From Hydra vulgaris (taxonomy: Eukaryota > Cnidaria > Hydrozoa > Anthoathecata > Hydridae), in NCBI RefSeq assembly GCF_038396675.1, contig NC_088926.1:39389001-39453000 (forward strand): a stretch of DNA of 64,000 nt. Direction: 5' to 3'. The notes beneath the pieces were generated by a model that saw nothing but the letters and a program-made list of their open reading frames with translations, did no database searches and had not been told where the DNA came from. Below are positions 29,695-43,400 of the stretch, in pieces; within the stretch, counting starts at the first letter, position 1, and every line of letters begins with the position of its first letter. The translations under genes were made by a program, and so were the position numbers.

Positions 29695-29853
29695 GGCGAT
29701 GTTATAACTTTAAAAATCAATAACATCAACTATGAAGTCAAGCTTTATGCTAGGGGATCTGAAAAGGATTTAAAAACCACAATGAAAGATTTGGAGAAGT
29801 ATGCTTCTGATGGTGTTTATTCTGACACCATATTTAAAGATGACAGTGCTAAG
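29695..29853 (+). CDS. Isolated exon of the inserted element's gene
   Basis: Between ATTTAAG and GTATTT the frame reads GDVITLKINNINYEVKLYAR and on through a Lys/Glu/Asp-rich helix to DDSAK, 53 codons without a stop in AT-rich DNA. Other small open segments with intact splice sites follow (for example LEMHFGLATG before GTATGT at ~30299, and 31831-31891 between TTTCAG and GTTAGT). I cannot name the domain. It is probably a downstream gene or a second gene in the 5.9-kb insertion. Confidence 0.4.
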
Positions 29854-32040
<2,187 letters not shown>

Positions 32041-32358
32041 AAAACAATATCTGCAATACCATTTATTTAGTTTTTAATATGTGCAAAATTTATTTTATAC
32101 AGAATGAAATTTTTTTTTAATAAGAAAATGTTAATTCCAACTTAAACTTATCTATTACCTATACGAATCTAAAATTAGCCTACAGCATCCTATAAGAATC
32201 CTATTGTGATCCTTCAAGATCTTTTAAAATATTCTTTTAGATCATACGTTATCCTGTAAGAATTCCTTAAAATCCTACAAGATCCTTCAAAAAGATTCTT
32301 ATAGGTCTTGCAGGAACTTGTGCAACTCTGCCTATAGGATTCTTGCAGGATCTGTAAG

Positions 32359-32980
32359 ATCAGTCATTTTGCTTGCATAAAATATAGTAAAATCAATGGA
32401 AAAAAGTGGATCTGTTAAAACGATTGAAAAGCTTTAAATTCCCTAAATATAACCTATTCATCACAACATTCGCCTGTTTGCTCTTTTAAAATGTTTCTGA
32501 CAATATTTTGATTAACCTCAAAGCAGTTATTACCATCACTAGCAGAAACAAAATTTTATATTTTGATCATTTTAAAAATGCAAACCGTGTTTCAATGGAA
32601 AAATTACTGCATATTTAATAGTTACTTGAACATAAATTAAACATATATGTTAAGCTTTGTAAATTTATTTAAAAAAAATAAAAAAAATCTTTTATAATAG
32701 TAAAAAATAAATGAAATTCTAAAACAAGGTCTTTTTAATGGAGTTTTGCAGTGAAAAAATACACCGAAAAAAAATTTCTCTTTAATTACAATATAAAGAT
32801 AATATATACAAAAAATATAATGCATAAAAGATAAGTTTTTAAATTTATTTCACGCACAATATGAATTATAATGGCAATCATCGAGTAAGTTTTGTAATGA
32901 TTTTTTTAATTATCAGGTTAAACCTTTTGGGAACCTTGTGGGAAACTCGTCAATTACCCAGATCCTTTGGCCCTGATAAA
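32359..32980. repeat. Dispersed repeat A, right piece of the split copy
   Basis: Starts ATCAGTCATTTTGC and runs collinear with 14758-15445 to GATCCTTTGGCCCTGAT, with scattered substitutions and small indels. Confidence 0.8.
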
Positions 32981-33017
32981 ATCCAGATAAAACCCAGTCA
33001 AGCAAATTTGATCGATT

Positions 33018-33247
33018 TTTTTTTACCATATAGGGCCCATTCGGAAACCAAAACACTTACCCGTCAAAATCCCGTTCCCGTAAGCCCAGACAAAAACCAA
33101 ACGGTATCCGTCTGTCAATGTTGGCTGGGATTAGCTTATTTTTTAACCATATGGGGCAGTTCGGAAACCAAGACACTTAGCCGTTAAAATCCCGTTTCCG
33201 TAAGCCCAGACAAAACCATACGGTACCCGTCTGTCAATGTTGGCTGG
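33018..33247. repeat. Two tandem copies of a ~120-bp unit
   Basis: ACCATATAGGGCCCATTCGG at 33025 and ACCATATGGGGCAGTTCGG at 33146 begin parallel segments of 121-bp period. Both contain CCCGTT(C/T)CCGTAAGCCCAGAC and GTCTGTCAATGTTGGCTGGG. The open frames across it differ between copies, so it is not protein coding. Confidence 0.8.
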
Positions 33248-33793
33248 GTAGGGACCAGAGACCCAAACTCGGATCCGGGTAGTTGTTTTGGGTATTACAC
33301 GAATTTAAATATTCGGGTAAAAACCCGAAAGTTATGAAATACCCGTTTCTTTTAATATCCGATACTTGATACCCGTATAAAATACCCGTAGAATACCCAA
33401 TACTTGAAACCCGTAGAAATACCCGAAGAAGTAAAAATACCCAAAACAATTCAACTCGATTCGTTTATCACATGGAATTGCAAATAACAAAAAAAATTGA
33501 AATATGAATATTAGTACTAAAGGAGTTCAAGTTTCAGGATTAGCTAAAAACTAAAAGTAGCCTGTAATTTACTGTTCTTTTTTTTTTTTTTTTTTTTAAG
33601 TTTACAATGCTGGTCGTGTTACATAGTTCATAAGCCGTAATCCATAATCATAAGTCGTAATACAATTATGCAAATAATACAATTCAGCGTACTAACAATA
33701 TAAAGCTAGGTTTCCAAAAGAAGATCATTAGGATCTTATCATTAGAACCTTAAAAAGTAATATTTATAACGTATATATATAAAATAAAAAAAA

Positions 33794-33796
<3 letters not shown>

Positions 33797-33847
<51 letters not shown>
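33797..33847. repeat. (TA)n microsatellite
   Basis: About 50 bp of pure TA between the hAT end and the LINE. Confidence 0.95.
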
Positions 33848-33849
<2 letters not shown>

Positions 33850-34176
33850 AAACATATATAAATATATATAAAAAATTTAACGTATTTACATTATGCAAAG
33901 ATACAACACATTTTAATATATAATAAGCTGAAGATTTAACAAATACATTTTACATACAATTTTAGTAGAATTTTAGAATGTTGTCCATAGAGAGAATTAA
34001 TTTTTTTAATTTAATTTTAAAAACGGGAAGAGTAATAGAAGGATCAAAGTTTGGTAATACCATTTTATTCCAAAGATGGGGTGCATGATATGAAATACAA
34101 AATTGATTGAACTTAGTTCTACAAAAAGGTTCACTTAAAAAACTATAGTTTCTTAATGTGTATTTACTTATTGGTT

Positions 34177-35700
34177 TTAAAAAAAAAGGTCGTTAAAAAC
34201 AAATAAAGATAAATCGTTTTTCCATATAAAAGTAAAACATAAGACATTAAATACGTTCAGTTTATAAACATCTAGAACCTTCATATAATCAAAAAAATAT
34301 TTTGAATGTGAAAAGCGATCCGCATAATTAACTACGCGGATTGCATGTTTCTGACGGCGATAAAGATGTTGTAATTTACTTTTATCCGTACTTCCCCAGA
34401 CGATGATTGCATAATTTATATAATTGTGTATAAATGAATAATAGAGTTGGGTCAGGTTTTTTTTGTTTAGATAATTTCGGGCTTTGTATAAAATGCCAAT
34501 GTTTTTAGAAATTTTTGTGCTTATATGATCAATATGTTTTCTCCAAGTAATATTCTCATCAAGATAAACACCTAAGAATTTTATAACAGTATCTCTTTTT
34601 ATTATCGTTTCATCAATATAAATTTGAGGCATATTAATTGGTAAAAAACGTTTTTTTGCGCAGGAGTGAAAGATAATCCATTTTGTTTTGTTAATATTTA
34701 AAGTTAATTTATTAGCTTTGAACCAATTAGAAATGAGATTGAGTTCTTTGTTTGTGGTTGAACTGAGTTCATAAATATCAGTATGGGATAAGAAAAGATT
34801 AGTATCATAAGCGAACATTATACTTTTCAATTTGGAAGCATTGTTTAAGTCCTTTACATAGATTAAAAACAGTAGTGGTCCGAGAATAGAACCTTGTGGA
34901 ACACCACAGGTTATGCTCAGGGGTTCACTTTGCTGACCATCATTACTATACACAAGTTGTTTTCGATTTGTTAAATAGCTTTTAACCCATTTTAAGATTT
35001 TATTGTTTAAACCATGTTTAATTTTTTTAATTAAAATTAGGTGATCGACCGTATCTGGCTTTTGATAGGTCAATAAAAACACCTAGTGTATATTGAGAAT
35101 TTTCAAAAGATTCAGAGATGTTATGTATAAATTGAATATTGGCATGTTAGTTGAACTTCCTTTTCTGAAACCATACTGATTGTCATGAAATAAGTTGTTG
35201 TAATTAAAATAATTGTATACACTGTTGAAGATAATTCTTTCTAAAACTTTAGACAATACAGAAAGAACAGAGATAGGACGATAGTTACTGATATTGGATC
35301 TGTCGCCTTCTATATTGATAGGGGTAACCCTGGCAAGTTTTAAACGTTCTGGAAAAATACCTTGATGAATTGATGCTCAGAAAATTTTAAAAAGAACATT
35401 TTTTAATTGTTCGTAGCAATCTATAACAATATTTCCGTTTATTTCATCTGCACCAGGTGCTTTATTTTTTTTTAAGGATTTGAAAGCTTTTTCAAACTCA
35501 TCAAATGATAGTTCGGCAGATAATTCTTCAGAGCAAATATCTTTGTCAATAGGTACCAAAAAATCATAAAATGAGGTTTGGGTATTTGGTATTTTTCTTG
35601 ACAGAGTTGATCCAATTTCATTGAAATATTTATTGAATTCATGAGCTATTGTTTGTGGTTCACACAAGCTATTATTATCGACTTTCAGCATTTGTGGCAA
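34177..35700 (-). pseudogene. LINE ORF2, reverse transcriptase part
   Basis: 35700-35377 encodes KSLKKNKAPGADEINGNIV, the entry region of the RT domain of jockey/CR1-type LINEs. After a short broken stretch, 35082-34177 continues with SITCGVPQGSILGPLLFLIY (RT block 4) and MFAYDTNLFLSH, where the expected Phe-Ala-Asp-Asp reads Phe-Ala-Tyr-Asp, so a catalytic Asp is lost. LGVYLDENITWRKHIDHI and a Tyr/Asn-rich thumb follow. It is inactive because of the substitution, stops and frameshifts. It is the 3' part of one LINE copy with the next two features. Confidence 0.8.
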
Positions 35701-36036
35701 AGAGCTTGACCATGTTTTTTGTTTTCCAATAATTTCTTATAATACTTTCCAAGTGCTATTTGAGTCGTTTTTAACTTTATTAATTAATTTTGAATATTAA
35801 GTTTTTTTTTAAATTTTTCGAATTTTTTCGAAAAGATTTTTGTAATCTTTGTAAATTTTTTCGCTAGCTGGTGTTTTTGTTTTCAGATATTTTATGTATA
35901 GCTTTTGTTTTGTATTGGATGATTTTTTGAATCCTTTGGTAATCCAGGGATTATTAAAGTGTTTTGTTTTTAATGTAACTGTAACAATTGGGAAATTGGA
36001 TTCGTAAATAGAGGTAAATGTTTCAAAGAACTTTTC

Positions 36037-37023
36037 TTAAAGGTTGTTTGCGTTTTCATTAGAATTTAAGTGTTTCCAATGTAATAATGAGAGCTGATTT
36101 TTGTAAGACTCAATATTTGATGGTTTAAAAAATCGGTTTTTTATAACTTTATTTAATTTTTGTTGTGGTTGGTCAGTGTTTATGGTTAGAAAAATAAGAA
36201 AGTGGTCTGAAATATCTGTTTTTAAGATGTCCAATTTTATATCACTGTTGAACAAGTATGTGGAAATAATATTATCCAGCAAGGTTGCTGAATTTTTTGT
36301 TACTCTAGTTGGACGATTTATTAAAGGAATTGCTCCAGATTCAAAAATTGCATCATTAAAATTTCTAACTTTGTTATCGTCATTGTAGTCTAAACAATTC
36401 ATAATAAAATCACCAATTAGAAAGTTTTTTTTCTTTTCGTTGTTACCTAAAAAAAAGCTCAAGTTCATGCTCACGCCATCTGGCTGTCAATAACAACAGC
36501 TAATTAAAATGATTTTTGTTCGTTCATTAATAATCTCAATTGTTAATATTTCTCCATCGCCGTCAGAAACGCAAAGATCATTTCTACAGTAATGCCTAAT
36601 ATTTTCATGAACGTAAATTAGAACTCCACCACCACGCTTATTTATTTGCCTTTCAAGAGAAATCATTTCAAAATGAGAAATATAAAAATTAGAATATTTA
36701 TTAGTGTCGTTTGAGGTAGCCCAAGTTTCAGTTAAGCAAATAATATTAAAAAAGTATTTAGTTTCCTCAAGTAAATTTTGGAACTTTTTAAAATTACAAT
36801 TAATGCTTCTGATATTTACGCGCTGAATTCTAATTTGAACGTTGCATTCCTTGTTAACATTCTTAAATAGAATTCCTTTTAATTCACTTGGATCATAGTA
36901 AGAACATTCGATTTTTGTATCATGAAAATAATTAATACCTGGGTCGGAGTTTTCGTGTAATGAAAAAAATTGCGTTTCCAAAAAATTAAAGGCAAGAGTT
37001 TCAAAGTCACATTTTAAAGCCAT
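36037..37023 (-). pseudogene. LINE ORF2, endonuclease domain (AP-type)
   Basis: 37023-36487 encodes the N-terminal endonuclease with VNIRSINCNFKKFQNLL and IICLTETWATSND (TETW carries the catalytic Glu), then RGGGVLIYVHENI. It breaks at a stop near 36487. The second half in 36474-36037 has IGDFIMNCLDY, ATLLDNIIST and TDISDHFLIF, the conserved GDFN, LDNI and SDH motifs of EEP nucleases. The order confirms a single decayed ORF running leftward. Confidence 0.8.
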
Positions 37024-37092
37024 GATTAGTTATAACAAATAAATTAAAAAAGAGTTCTTTTTAAGAACGAACACATTTACTTTCGAAATTCT

Positions 37093-37560
37093 TTAGAAAA
37101 TTATCACATCATATTTTATAACTGCATGCTTACCTTCGAGTCGCAGCTTTTTAATTTGATCCCACAACTTTTTTTGGTTTTCTATCGTTTCTTTACAGAA
37201 ATCCTCATTAACATAAATCCCTGTTCCTTGCAAGTTTTTTGTAGCATTGAGTATTTTTGTTTTGTCTTGAAAATTTAACAACTTTAGGACAATAGTTCTT
37301 GGTTTCTTATCTTCTTTAGATGGGCCTATTCTATGAGCTCTTTCTATAACTATATCACTTTTAATTTTCAGTTGGTTTTTGAACATTTCCTTTACTACAT
37401 TTTCGCCCTCAGCCCATTTTTCATTTGGTTTTTCATATATCCTGTCTATTCTTAAATTATTCCTTCGAGACCGGTTCTCCAGATCTAATGCCTTTTTATT
37501 TAAATTGTTTATTTCTTTTTCATAACGCTTCGTGATCTGATTTAATTTTTCCGTGATGCT
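37093..37560 (-). pseudogene. LINE ORF1 fragment (coiled coil plus L1-type ORF1 domain)
   Basis: From about 37560 leftward the frame reads a coiled coil (ITEKLNQITKRYEKEINNL and LDLENRSRRNNLRIDRI). The ORF1 C-terminal segment follows with VIERAHRIGPSKEDKKPRT, FQDKTKILNATKNL and YVNEDFCKETIENQKKL, as in RNA-binding ORF1 proteins of LINEs. The 5' part is missing; the copy is cut at a hairpin (37553-37600). Confidence 0.75.
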
Positions 37561-37600
37561 TATTTCTAGAATGTCAAGACTTTCTAGAAATAAGCATCAC
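37553..37600. repeat. Perfect 19-bp hairpin at the LINE 5' junction
   Basis: Arms 37553-37571 and 37582-37600 are perfect reverse complements with a 10-base loop. The left arm is LINE ORF1 sequence, so the right arm is an inverted copy of it made at the junction with hAT sequence. Confidence 0.9.
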
Positions 37601-37604
37601 AGAC

Positions 37605-37790
37605 TTGTTAGTGTCTACTTCTCTTTCATGAATAATAGCTGCTCCATTTTGCTAACAATTAAATTTGTTCTCCTTACAGTGCAAATATTCCCTGCACTTG
37701 AAAACACTCTTTCAGAAGAAGCAAATGAGACTGGGATAACTAGAACCTGCCTAGCAAGTCTTGCAAGCATAGGGTATTCGCCTGCATATG
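37605..37790 (-). pseudogene. hAT dimerisation-domain fragment
   Basis: Reading leftward the frame gives LARLARQVLVIP, then SERVFSSAGNICTVRRTNLI and MEQLLFMKEK, the C-terminal dimerisation block of hAT transposases. The remainder of the gene is not seen. It probably belongs to the composite element whose ends lie at 33243 and 39532. Confidence 0.7.
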
Positions 37791-37892
37791 GCTAACAGGT
37801 GATGCGGAAGTTATCGGACAAAATAAAAACGTCAATAACTTATTTATAAATAAAAAAACAAACTACAATTATATTTTTTTTAAATAAAGCAT

Positions 37893-38754
37893 TTATCTTA
37901 TAATAAAAATATATTTTTTTTTATATGAAAAAACACCACCATCTGCAATTGATCTCAATTTTGCTCTGACGCCTTTCATATGCGACTGTAAAAGGTTTAA
38001 ATCAATTTCTTGTAGTTTTAGCTTAATGCGATCAATCAAAACTTGCTCTGTTGAAGCTTGCCGATCTCCCTCGTAAACCTTCTGTGCCAAATGTCCCCAA
38101 AAATTTTCAATTGGTCGTGATTGAGGCACATTTTGGGAATTGGATTCTTTATCAACGTAATAGACATATTGGTCCATCCAATTTAGAGAATCTTTAGAAT
38201 AATGAGAACTTGCTAAATCTGGCCAAAATAAATAGTTAAAGTCTCCATGATACTTGTGAATATATGGAAGAAGTCGTTTTTCTAAACATTCATTAATATA
38301 GATTAATGTATTGATCGCTACAGCCTTGGAAGTGCGAAACAATGGCTCAGACATACCACGGTCAGATATGGCTATCCACATTAATAATTTTTTTGGAAAT
38401 TTCTCTTTTCCTATAAAACGAACACTTTCTGGGCATGTCTTTTTGTTGTTTGTGTAGTATCCAGAATTTACCTATTTTTCTCTGACTGACCCCTTTTCGA
38501 TTGTTGACAAGTCTCGTTAATTCGGCTTTCTTTTCTCTAGTCCAGGATGTCGGACCACCAGGGTGCTTTCTATCCGAAAATGATTGAACAGTTTCAAGTC
38601 TTTTTAGGTTATCATATATTGTACTTCGAGCAAATCCTTCCTTTTCAAAATGATTTACGAGTTTTTTTTTTTTTTTTTTTATATAAGGTTTATTTACAAA
38701 AAACATTTTTAGTCGCTTTCGAAAAGATTCTCGTTCAGCTGCATTTAACCTCAT
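37893..38754 (-). pseudogene. Mariner/Tc-type transposase with internal deletion
   Basis: 38754-38362 encodes the N-terminal helix-turn-helix region (MRLNAAERESFRKRLKMFF, NHFEKEGFARSTIYDNL) and a GGP linker. 38381-37893 encodes the C-terminal half with FWPDLASSHY (second catalytic Asp) and NVPQSRPIENFWGHLAQKVY (third acidic region). The first Asp motif and ~60 residues between are missing and the frames shift at the join. A poly-K stretch from an A-run is also present. It is an inactive remnant. Confidence 0.75.
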
Positions 38755-38856
38755 TTTAAATAGTTGTGTTTCAAATAATAAAGTTTATATTTTATAGAAC
38801 GTTTATGCCTACGCATAAAACCACAAAAACTAATTATTATGCTCAAATAATAAAAT

Positions 38857-38861
<5 letters not shown>

Positions 38862-38939
<78 letters not shown>
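38862..38939. repeat. (TA)n microsatellite
   Basis: About 78 bp of pure TA beside the mariner remnant. Confidence 0.95.
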
Positions 38940-38941
<2 letters not shown>

Positions 38942-39015
38942 AGTATTAATTCCACCTATTCCATATAAGTATCAATTTTTAGCTAATTAAAAATTATTAC
39001 TTACATTAAGTATTA

Positions 39016-39087
39016 GTTCCACCCACTCCATGTAAGTATTAATTTTTAATTAGTTAAAAATTATTACTTACATGGAGTGGGTGGAAC
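39016..39087. repeat. Inverted repeat of ~33-bp arms
   Basis: GTTCCACCCACTCCATGTAA.. and ..TTACATGGAGTGGGTGGAAC pair over about 33 bp with a few mismatches. A diverged third copy precedes them at 38950-39000, so the region is a duplicated and inverted unit. Confidence 0.8.
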
Positions 39088-39518
39088 GTATAAATAGAAA
39101 TAAAAGTGATATTAAAAGAATTGAAATAAAGCTAAATTTAAAAAAATGCAATAAAAAAAAATTAAAAAAAAAAAAAAAAAAATGAACTAAATTACCCGAT
39201 TGCACAAAAATTTCGGTTCAAGGATTGGGTAATTTTATTACCCAAATTATCGGGTAACTTCATTACCCGATATGTCTGATTATCGGGTAATTTTATTACC
39301 CAATTTTCGGGTATTTCTACGGGTATTTTTATTATCCGATTTTCGGGTAAAGAAATTGGGTAATTTTATTACCCAATTTTTGAGTACTTTTACAGATAAT
39401 ATTCGGGTTGTTTAAATCGGGTAATAGCCGACCTGAAGGCTTGGATATTGGGTACCTAAAGTTATTAAAATTACCCGTCTACAGGTAACCGCGGGTATTC
39501 GGGTAGGGTTTTTGCCCC

Positions 39519-39985
39519 CTACCTGTATATAACGTAAACGATAATATTTTTTAAGGCTTTGTTTGCGATTTCAATGCACAACGACTCATATTTGCTTGTG
39601 GTTGAGCATAATTCTTTTTTACATTCATATGACAATAAGTTATTTATAAAAATACATAATCCCCCACCTGTCTTCTCAGAGTTCCTAAACTGATGAATTG
39701 CTTTATAACTTTGTAACTGATAATTTGAATCATTCTCAGTATTAACATCGTGACACCAAGTTTCCCTAAGACAAATAACTTTAAAATCAATTTTGCTTTT
39801 ATACAAAAACTGCTTGAATAATTCAAAATTTTTTGTAAGCTTCTTATGTTTAAGTGCAAAAGTGAAAACGAATTAATATTCAAACATTCAATAAGGTTTT
39901 CCGATTCTATATCATAGTATATTGGATTTGAATTTCTAGTTTGTTCTTTATAATAGTTAATATCAGGATCAGAATCTTTATTCAA
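39519..39985 (-). pseudogene. Second LINE endonuclease fragment
   Basis: Two overlapping frames encode LLHLNIRSLQKIL, then VICLRETWCHDV (catalytic Glu motif, TETW as RETW) and TGGGLCIFINNLLSYECK. The start resembles the LINE at 37023 (SDPDINYY against SDPGINYF). It is cut at ~39525, exactly where the hAT right end finishes. Confidence 0.7.
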
Positions 39986-40079
39986 TAGTATTGTTTTTTA
40001 TTTAGAATTGATTTAAATTCAGTGTTTTGGAAAATAGCTTTTTTACGCATTGTAAGGATAAATGTATCAAATAAAAAAA

Positions 40080-40180
40080 TAATAATAATAATGAATAATG
40101 TAATTATTCTACAAAGTATAATGTAAAAATTATAATAATAATAATGAATAATGTAATTATTCTACTAAGTATAAGTATAA
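40080..40180. repeat. Two tandem copies of a ~57-bp AT-rich unit
   Basis: AATAATGAATAATGTAATTA with TTCTAC(A/T)AAGTATAA occurs twice, at ~40086 and ~40143. Confidence 0.8.
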
Positions 40181-40185
40181 TATAA

Positions 40186-42350
40186 CAGGGGCGGATCTAG
40201 CATTTTAATTGGGTGATGCGAGATTTTTATCAACTAACCGCCCCTCCCCGAGCGTTGTCAGACCGCCCTAGGCGGCACTAATTTAAGGGCGTCAATTTTT
40301 TTAGCGCCTTGCAACCTAACGGTTTTTTTTTTCTAAAAGTTTAAAATTTTTACAAATGTTGCCTTGGCTATTTCGTTCATAAATAAGACAATTTTGAGCC
40401 TAATTTACTTAACAAAGTGCACCAACAAGAAGGTAAGCCATAGGACTTTGTACTTCATCAGTATACTGTCATTTTGCCTAAGTTCAACCCTCCATTTCTG
40501 GATTCTTTCCTTTTTTTTTGATAGGCACGGTATGTAAAGTAAGGTTGCCTAAGGTTAGCCCTCCATTTCTGGATTCCTTCCTTTTCTTGATAGGCAGTTT
40601 ATGCAAAGTATTAGTAATGATGCCTAGGGTTAGCTTCATATTTCTGGATTCTTTCCTTTTCTTGAAAGGAATATTTTTTTTGTAATTTTTGTTATATTTT
40701 TTCATTAATGTTCATAATACCAGTATTAATTAAATCAGAAATAATAAAAAATAAATAAAAACTAGTTCACAACTAATTAAGCTAATTAATAATAAGGCTA
40801 ATATTAAAGCTAAGTCTAAACGTCATTCAACTGGCTTTGAAAAAATGTCAATAACTCTTTCAACATCCGGAAAAATCTCATGATGTATGGACATTAATGC
40901 TAAAGAGTTAAAGCGAGGCTCAACCATATTATTTCTAGAGTACGTTTTAAGCCTACGTATAACTGAAATACTTCTTCCACACTCAGTCGTTATTGGAATT
41001 GTTTCTAATATCATAAATGCTACCCTTATATTTGGAAAACCTATCATATCAATGGCCTTTAAAGTACCAGCAACAGTTGAAGGAATACTTGACTGGTTTT
41101 TCCAAAATAGTTCCCATAAAACTCAGCATGAATAGAAGTAAAATGAGGCATATCAAATGAATAGAATTTCAAAAATTCAAAAAAAAAAAAAATAGATTTC
41201 CATTGTTTTCTAATTTGTATTCGTGACAGTACAGATGAAGGAACTGCTGCTAGACCTTTATAAAAAAACATACCATTTTCTGTAAACCTATTATCTAGCT
41301 CATTATTAAGATGTTCAATTAATGGAGAAGTAATGCTGTGTTTAAAATAGTCACTAACTGTATTTGATGCATGATTATTCCTGTAAATCTGGACATTGAA
41401 AACCTACGTCACTTCTTGGACATCAAGACTTTTGGTCAAACTCAAAGCAATAGTGTACCATTCAGTGCGATATACATCAATTTAATTTTTAATTCCTAAT
41501 AACAGAGTTTTTAGATTAGTTATTTCTAAACACTGCTGGGATATATCAAAGGATTTCGTTTAAAGAGTTACAGTGATTGCATCAAAAAAATCCATTAACT
41601 GTTATCTTATAACTAAACTTACAATAAAAGAAAAATTTGTCATTAATCTTAAAAAATAAGAGGACTGGGAAGCAGTATCACTGTTGTATTCTTTTGATTA
41701 ATTTATTCCCATTTCCTCTATTGCATGAATAACAGGTATAAAATTATCAAAACAAAACATCAAGACCTTTCAGCTTTTAAATCCATCTTGTTCAACAAGT
41801 ATTTATTAATTTTTCCTGATTTGGACTTAAATATTTTTTGAGACAGTTAGTGCGTTTCAAGTCCAAATTCTTGAAGTGTATTAAGTACATTTAGCGATAG
41901 ACTAAAACCAGTTATGCCAGTCTTGCACTCAATAAATCCTCGCAAATCTCGTTATCTGAATTTACATATATTAAAACAAGTGACATTTGTTCAATATTTG
42001 AACAGTCAACTGCCTCATCACAAATAATTGATAAAAAAATTGAATGTTCAACATTTTTTTATCAAAACTTCCTCAATTGCTTTAATACAAGAATCAATAA
42101 GTTAGTTTTGGGTAGTTTTTGATATATAGGTTGCATTTTTTGGACTCGAAGAAAGATGATAAAATTTCTGTGTTGATGCTGGTGATCATATTAATGTTTG
42201 ATCACCAGCATCAAAACAGAAATTTAAAAGTTCTATAAAGTTACCTACTCCATCTTTTTGTGCAGAAGATTCCCCAACATCTGGATGATATTTGCTATCA
42301 TCACGATGTCCACGAAATGTAATATCATTTCTACCAAGTAACATTATTGT
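40186..42350 (-). mobile_element. Decayed hAT element (ZMYM1-like group)
   Basis: The end CAGGGGCGGATCTAGC at 40186 is typical of hAT-like ends. On the minus strand 41047-40823 encodes VAFMILETIPITTECGRSIS and RLKTYSRNNMVEPRFNSLAL, the dimerisation block of ZMYM1-like hAT proteins. Upstream fragments as far as ~42300 read in all three frames with many stops. The right end is not identified. A 26-bp hairpin (42162-42188 with 42199-42225) lies near its far end. Confidence 0.55.
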
Positions 42351-42809
42351 TTTAATTATTGGAACTAATTTTTTCGATTACCAGAAATAAGTTTTAAATG
42401 TGAATTATTTAAATCACTCTCAAATTAAAATATAAAACATAATTTACAAGTTATTTACTTTATATATTTCTTTTAAATGACATATATTTTTCATAAAATA
42501 AGTTAGAAATTGACAAGCAAAATCAACATATTTTTTCAACAAAATAAAACATTATAAAATTAGAACTGCAACTGAAAGTACTAAAAAGTTTGAATAGATT
42601 TTTGGCTAAATCATCTCCTTTAAACAACTGGCCCAGTATATACTAAGAAAAGTCTAACTTCAGTTGCTTTCTATTTTTTATTATCTAATTAAAACCTTGG
42701 TTTTCTAGAAAATTTTCTTGAGATGTAACAACATATCTGGAACAATCCGCCAGATAAAGTATTGACTGTAATCTGAGACAATTTACAACGTTTGGGCCAT
42801 TTAATCATA

Positions 42810-43400
42810 ATTTGATAAGTCTTTGCATACCCCTAAGCATACTAGATGCATAAAGTCTAAAAAAAACTTTGTCACCATGTCAAAATATAATTCCATTTAA
42901 CACACCACTAAGATGTTCAGAATGCTTTTGATGACAAAATTCTGAACCAGTGCTTAAAATTGATGAAATATATCGGAGTGTTATCTTGCCACACCAAGCT
43001 CCTTTCTGAACACAACGCTTAAATCAGTTATAACCATTGTGCCTCTAATACACTTAACAAATGCTCTAGCTGGTGCATCACATATGATAACAGTAAGATT
43101 AATTTCATACTCAATATTTTAACAGATAAAACCATCTTTTGGAAGAATGTTGAACTCTACCAAAATTTATGTACATAATCAAAAATGGAATTAGGTTTTT
43201 GGGCACCAATTTTTAAACAAATTTCTAAAAATCCAATTTGGGTCACCAAAATTGCGAGTCCCAGGCCTAGGCTCTGACAGCAACATTTATAAACTGTAAA
43301 AATTTTTTGCAAATTCTATTTAAAATTTTTTACGTGTATGTTTAAATTTTATCACTATTTTAGATTTTCATTTAATAATTTCCTACATGTTTTTTTTTAA
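42810..43400. repeat. Dispersed repeat B, copy 2
   Basis: Collinear with 20385-21000 in the same orientation, starting at GATAAGTCTTTGCATACCCC and ending in the TTTAATAATTTCCTACATG region. Differences are scattered substitutions and small indels. Confidence 0.75.

Larger units (their letters stand above)
33243..39532 (-). mobile_element. Composite hAT-type element carrying nested insertions
   Basis: The left end CTGGGTAGGGACC..AGACCC and the right end (read inward) CAGGTAGGGGGCAAAAACCC are similar. Both are followed by arrays of (A)TACCCG/CGGGTA motifs (33280-33440 and 39195-39500). An hAT dimerisation segment lies at 37605-37790. A LINE (33900-37572) and a mariner-type remnant (37800-38830) occupy most of the interior. 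I infer that later elements landed in an hAT copy. No clear target duplication is visible. Confidence 0.45.

Noticed and set aside
33234..33449. 71-codon leftward ORF with Leu/Gly/Tyr repeats
   Set aside because: It is the translation of the CGGGTA sub-terminal repeats of the hAT end.
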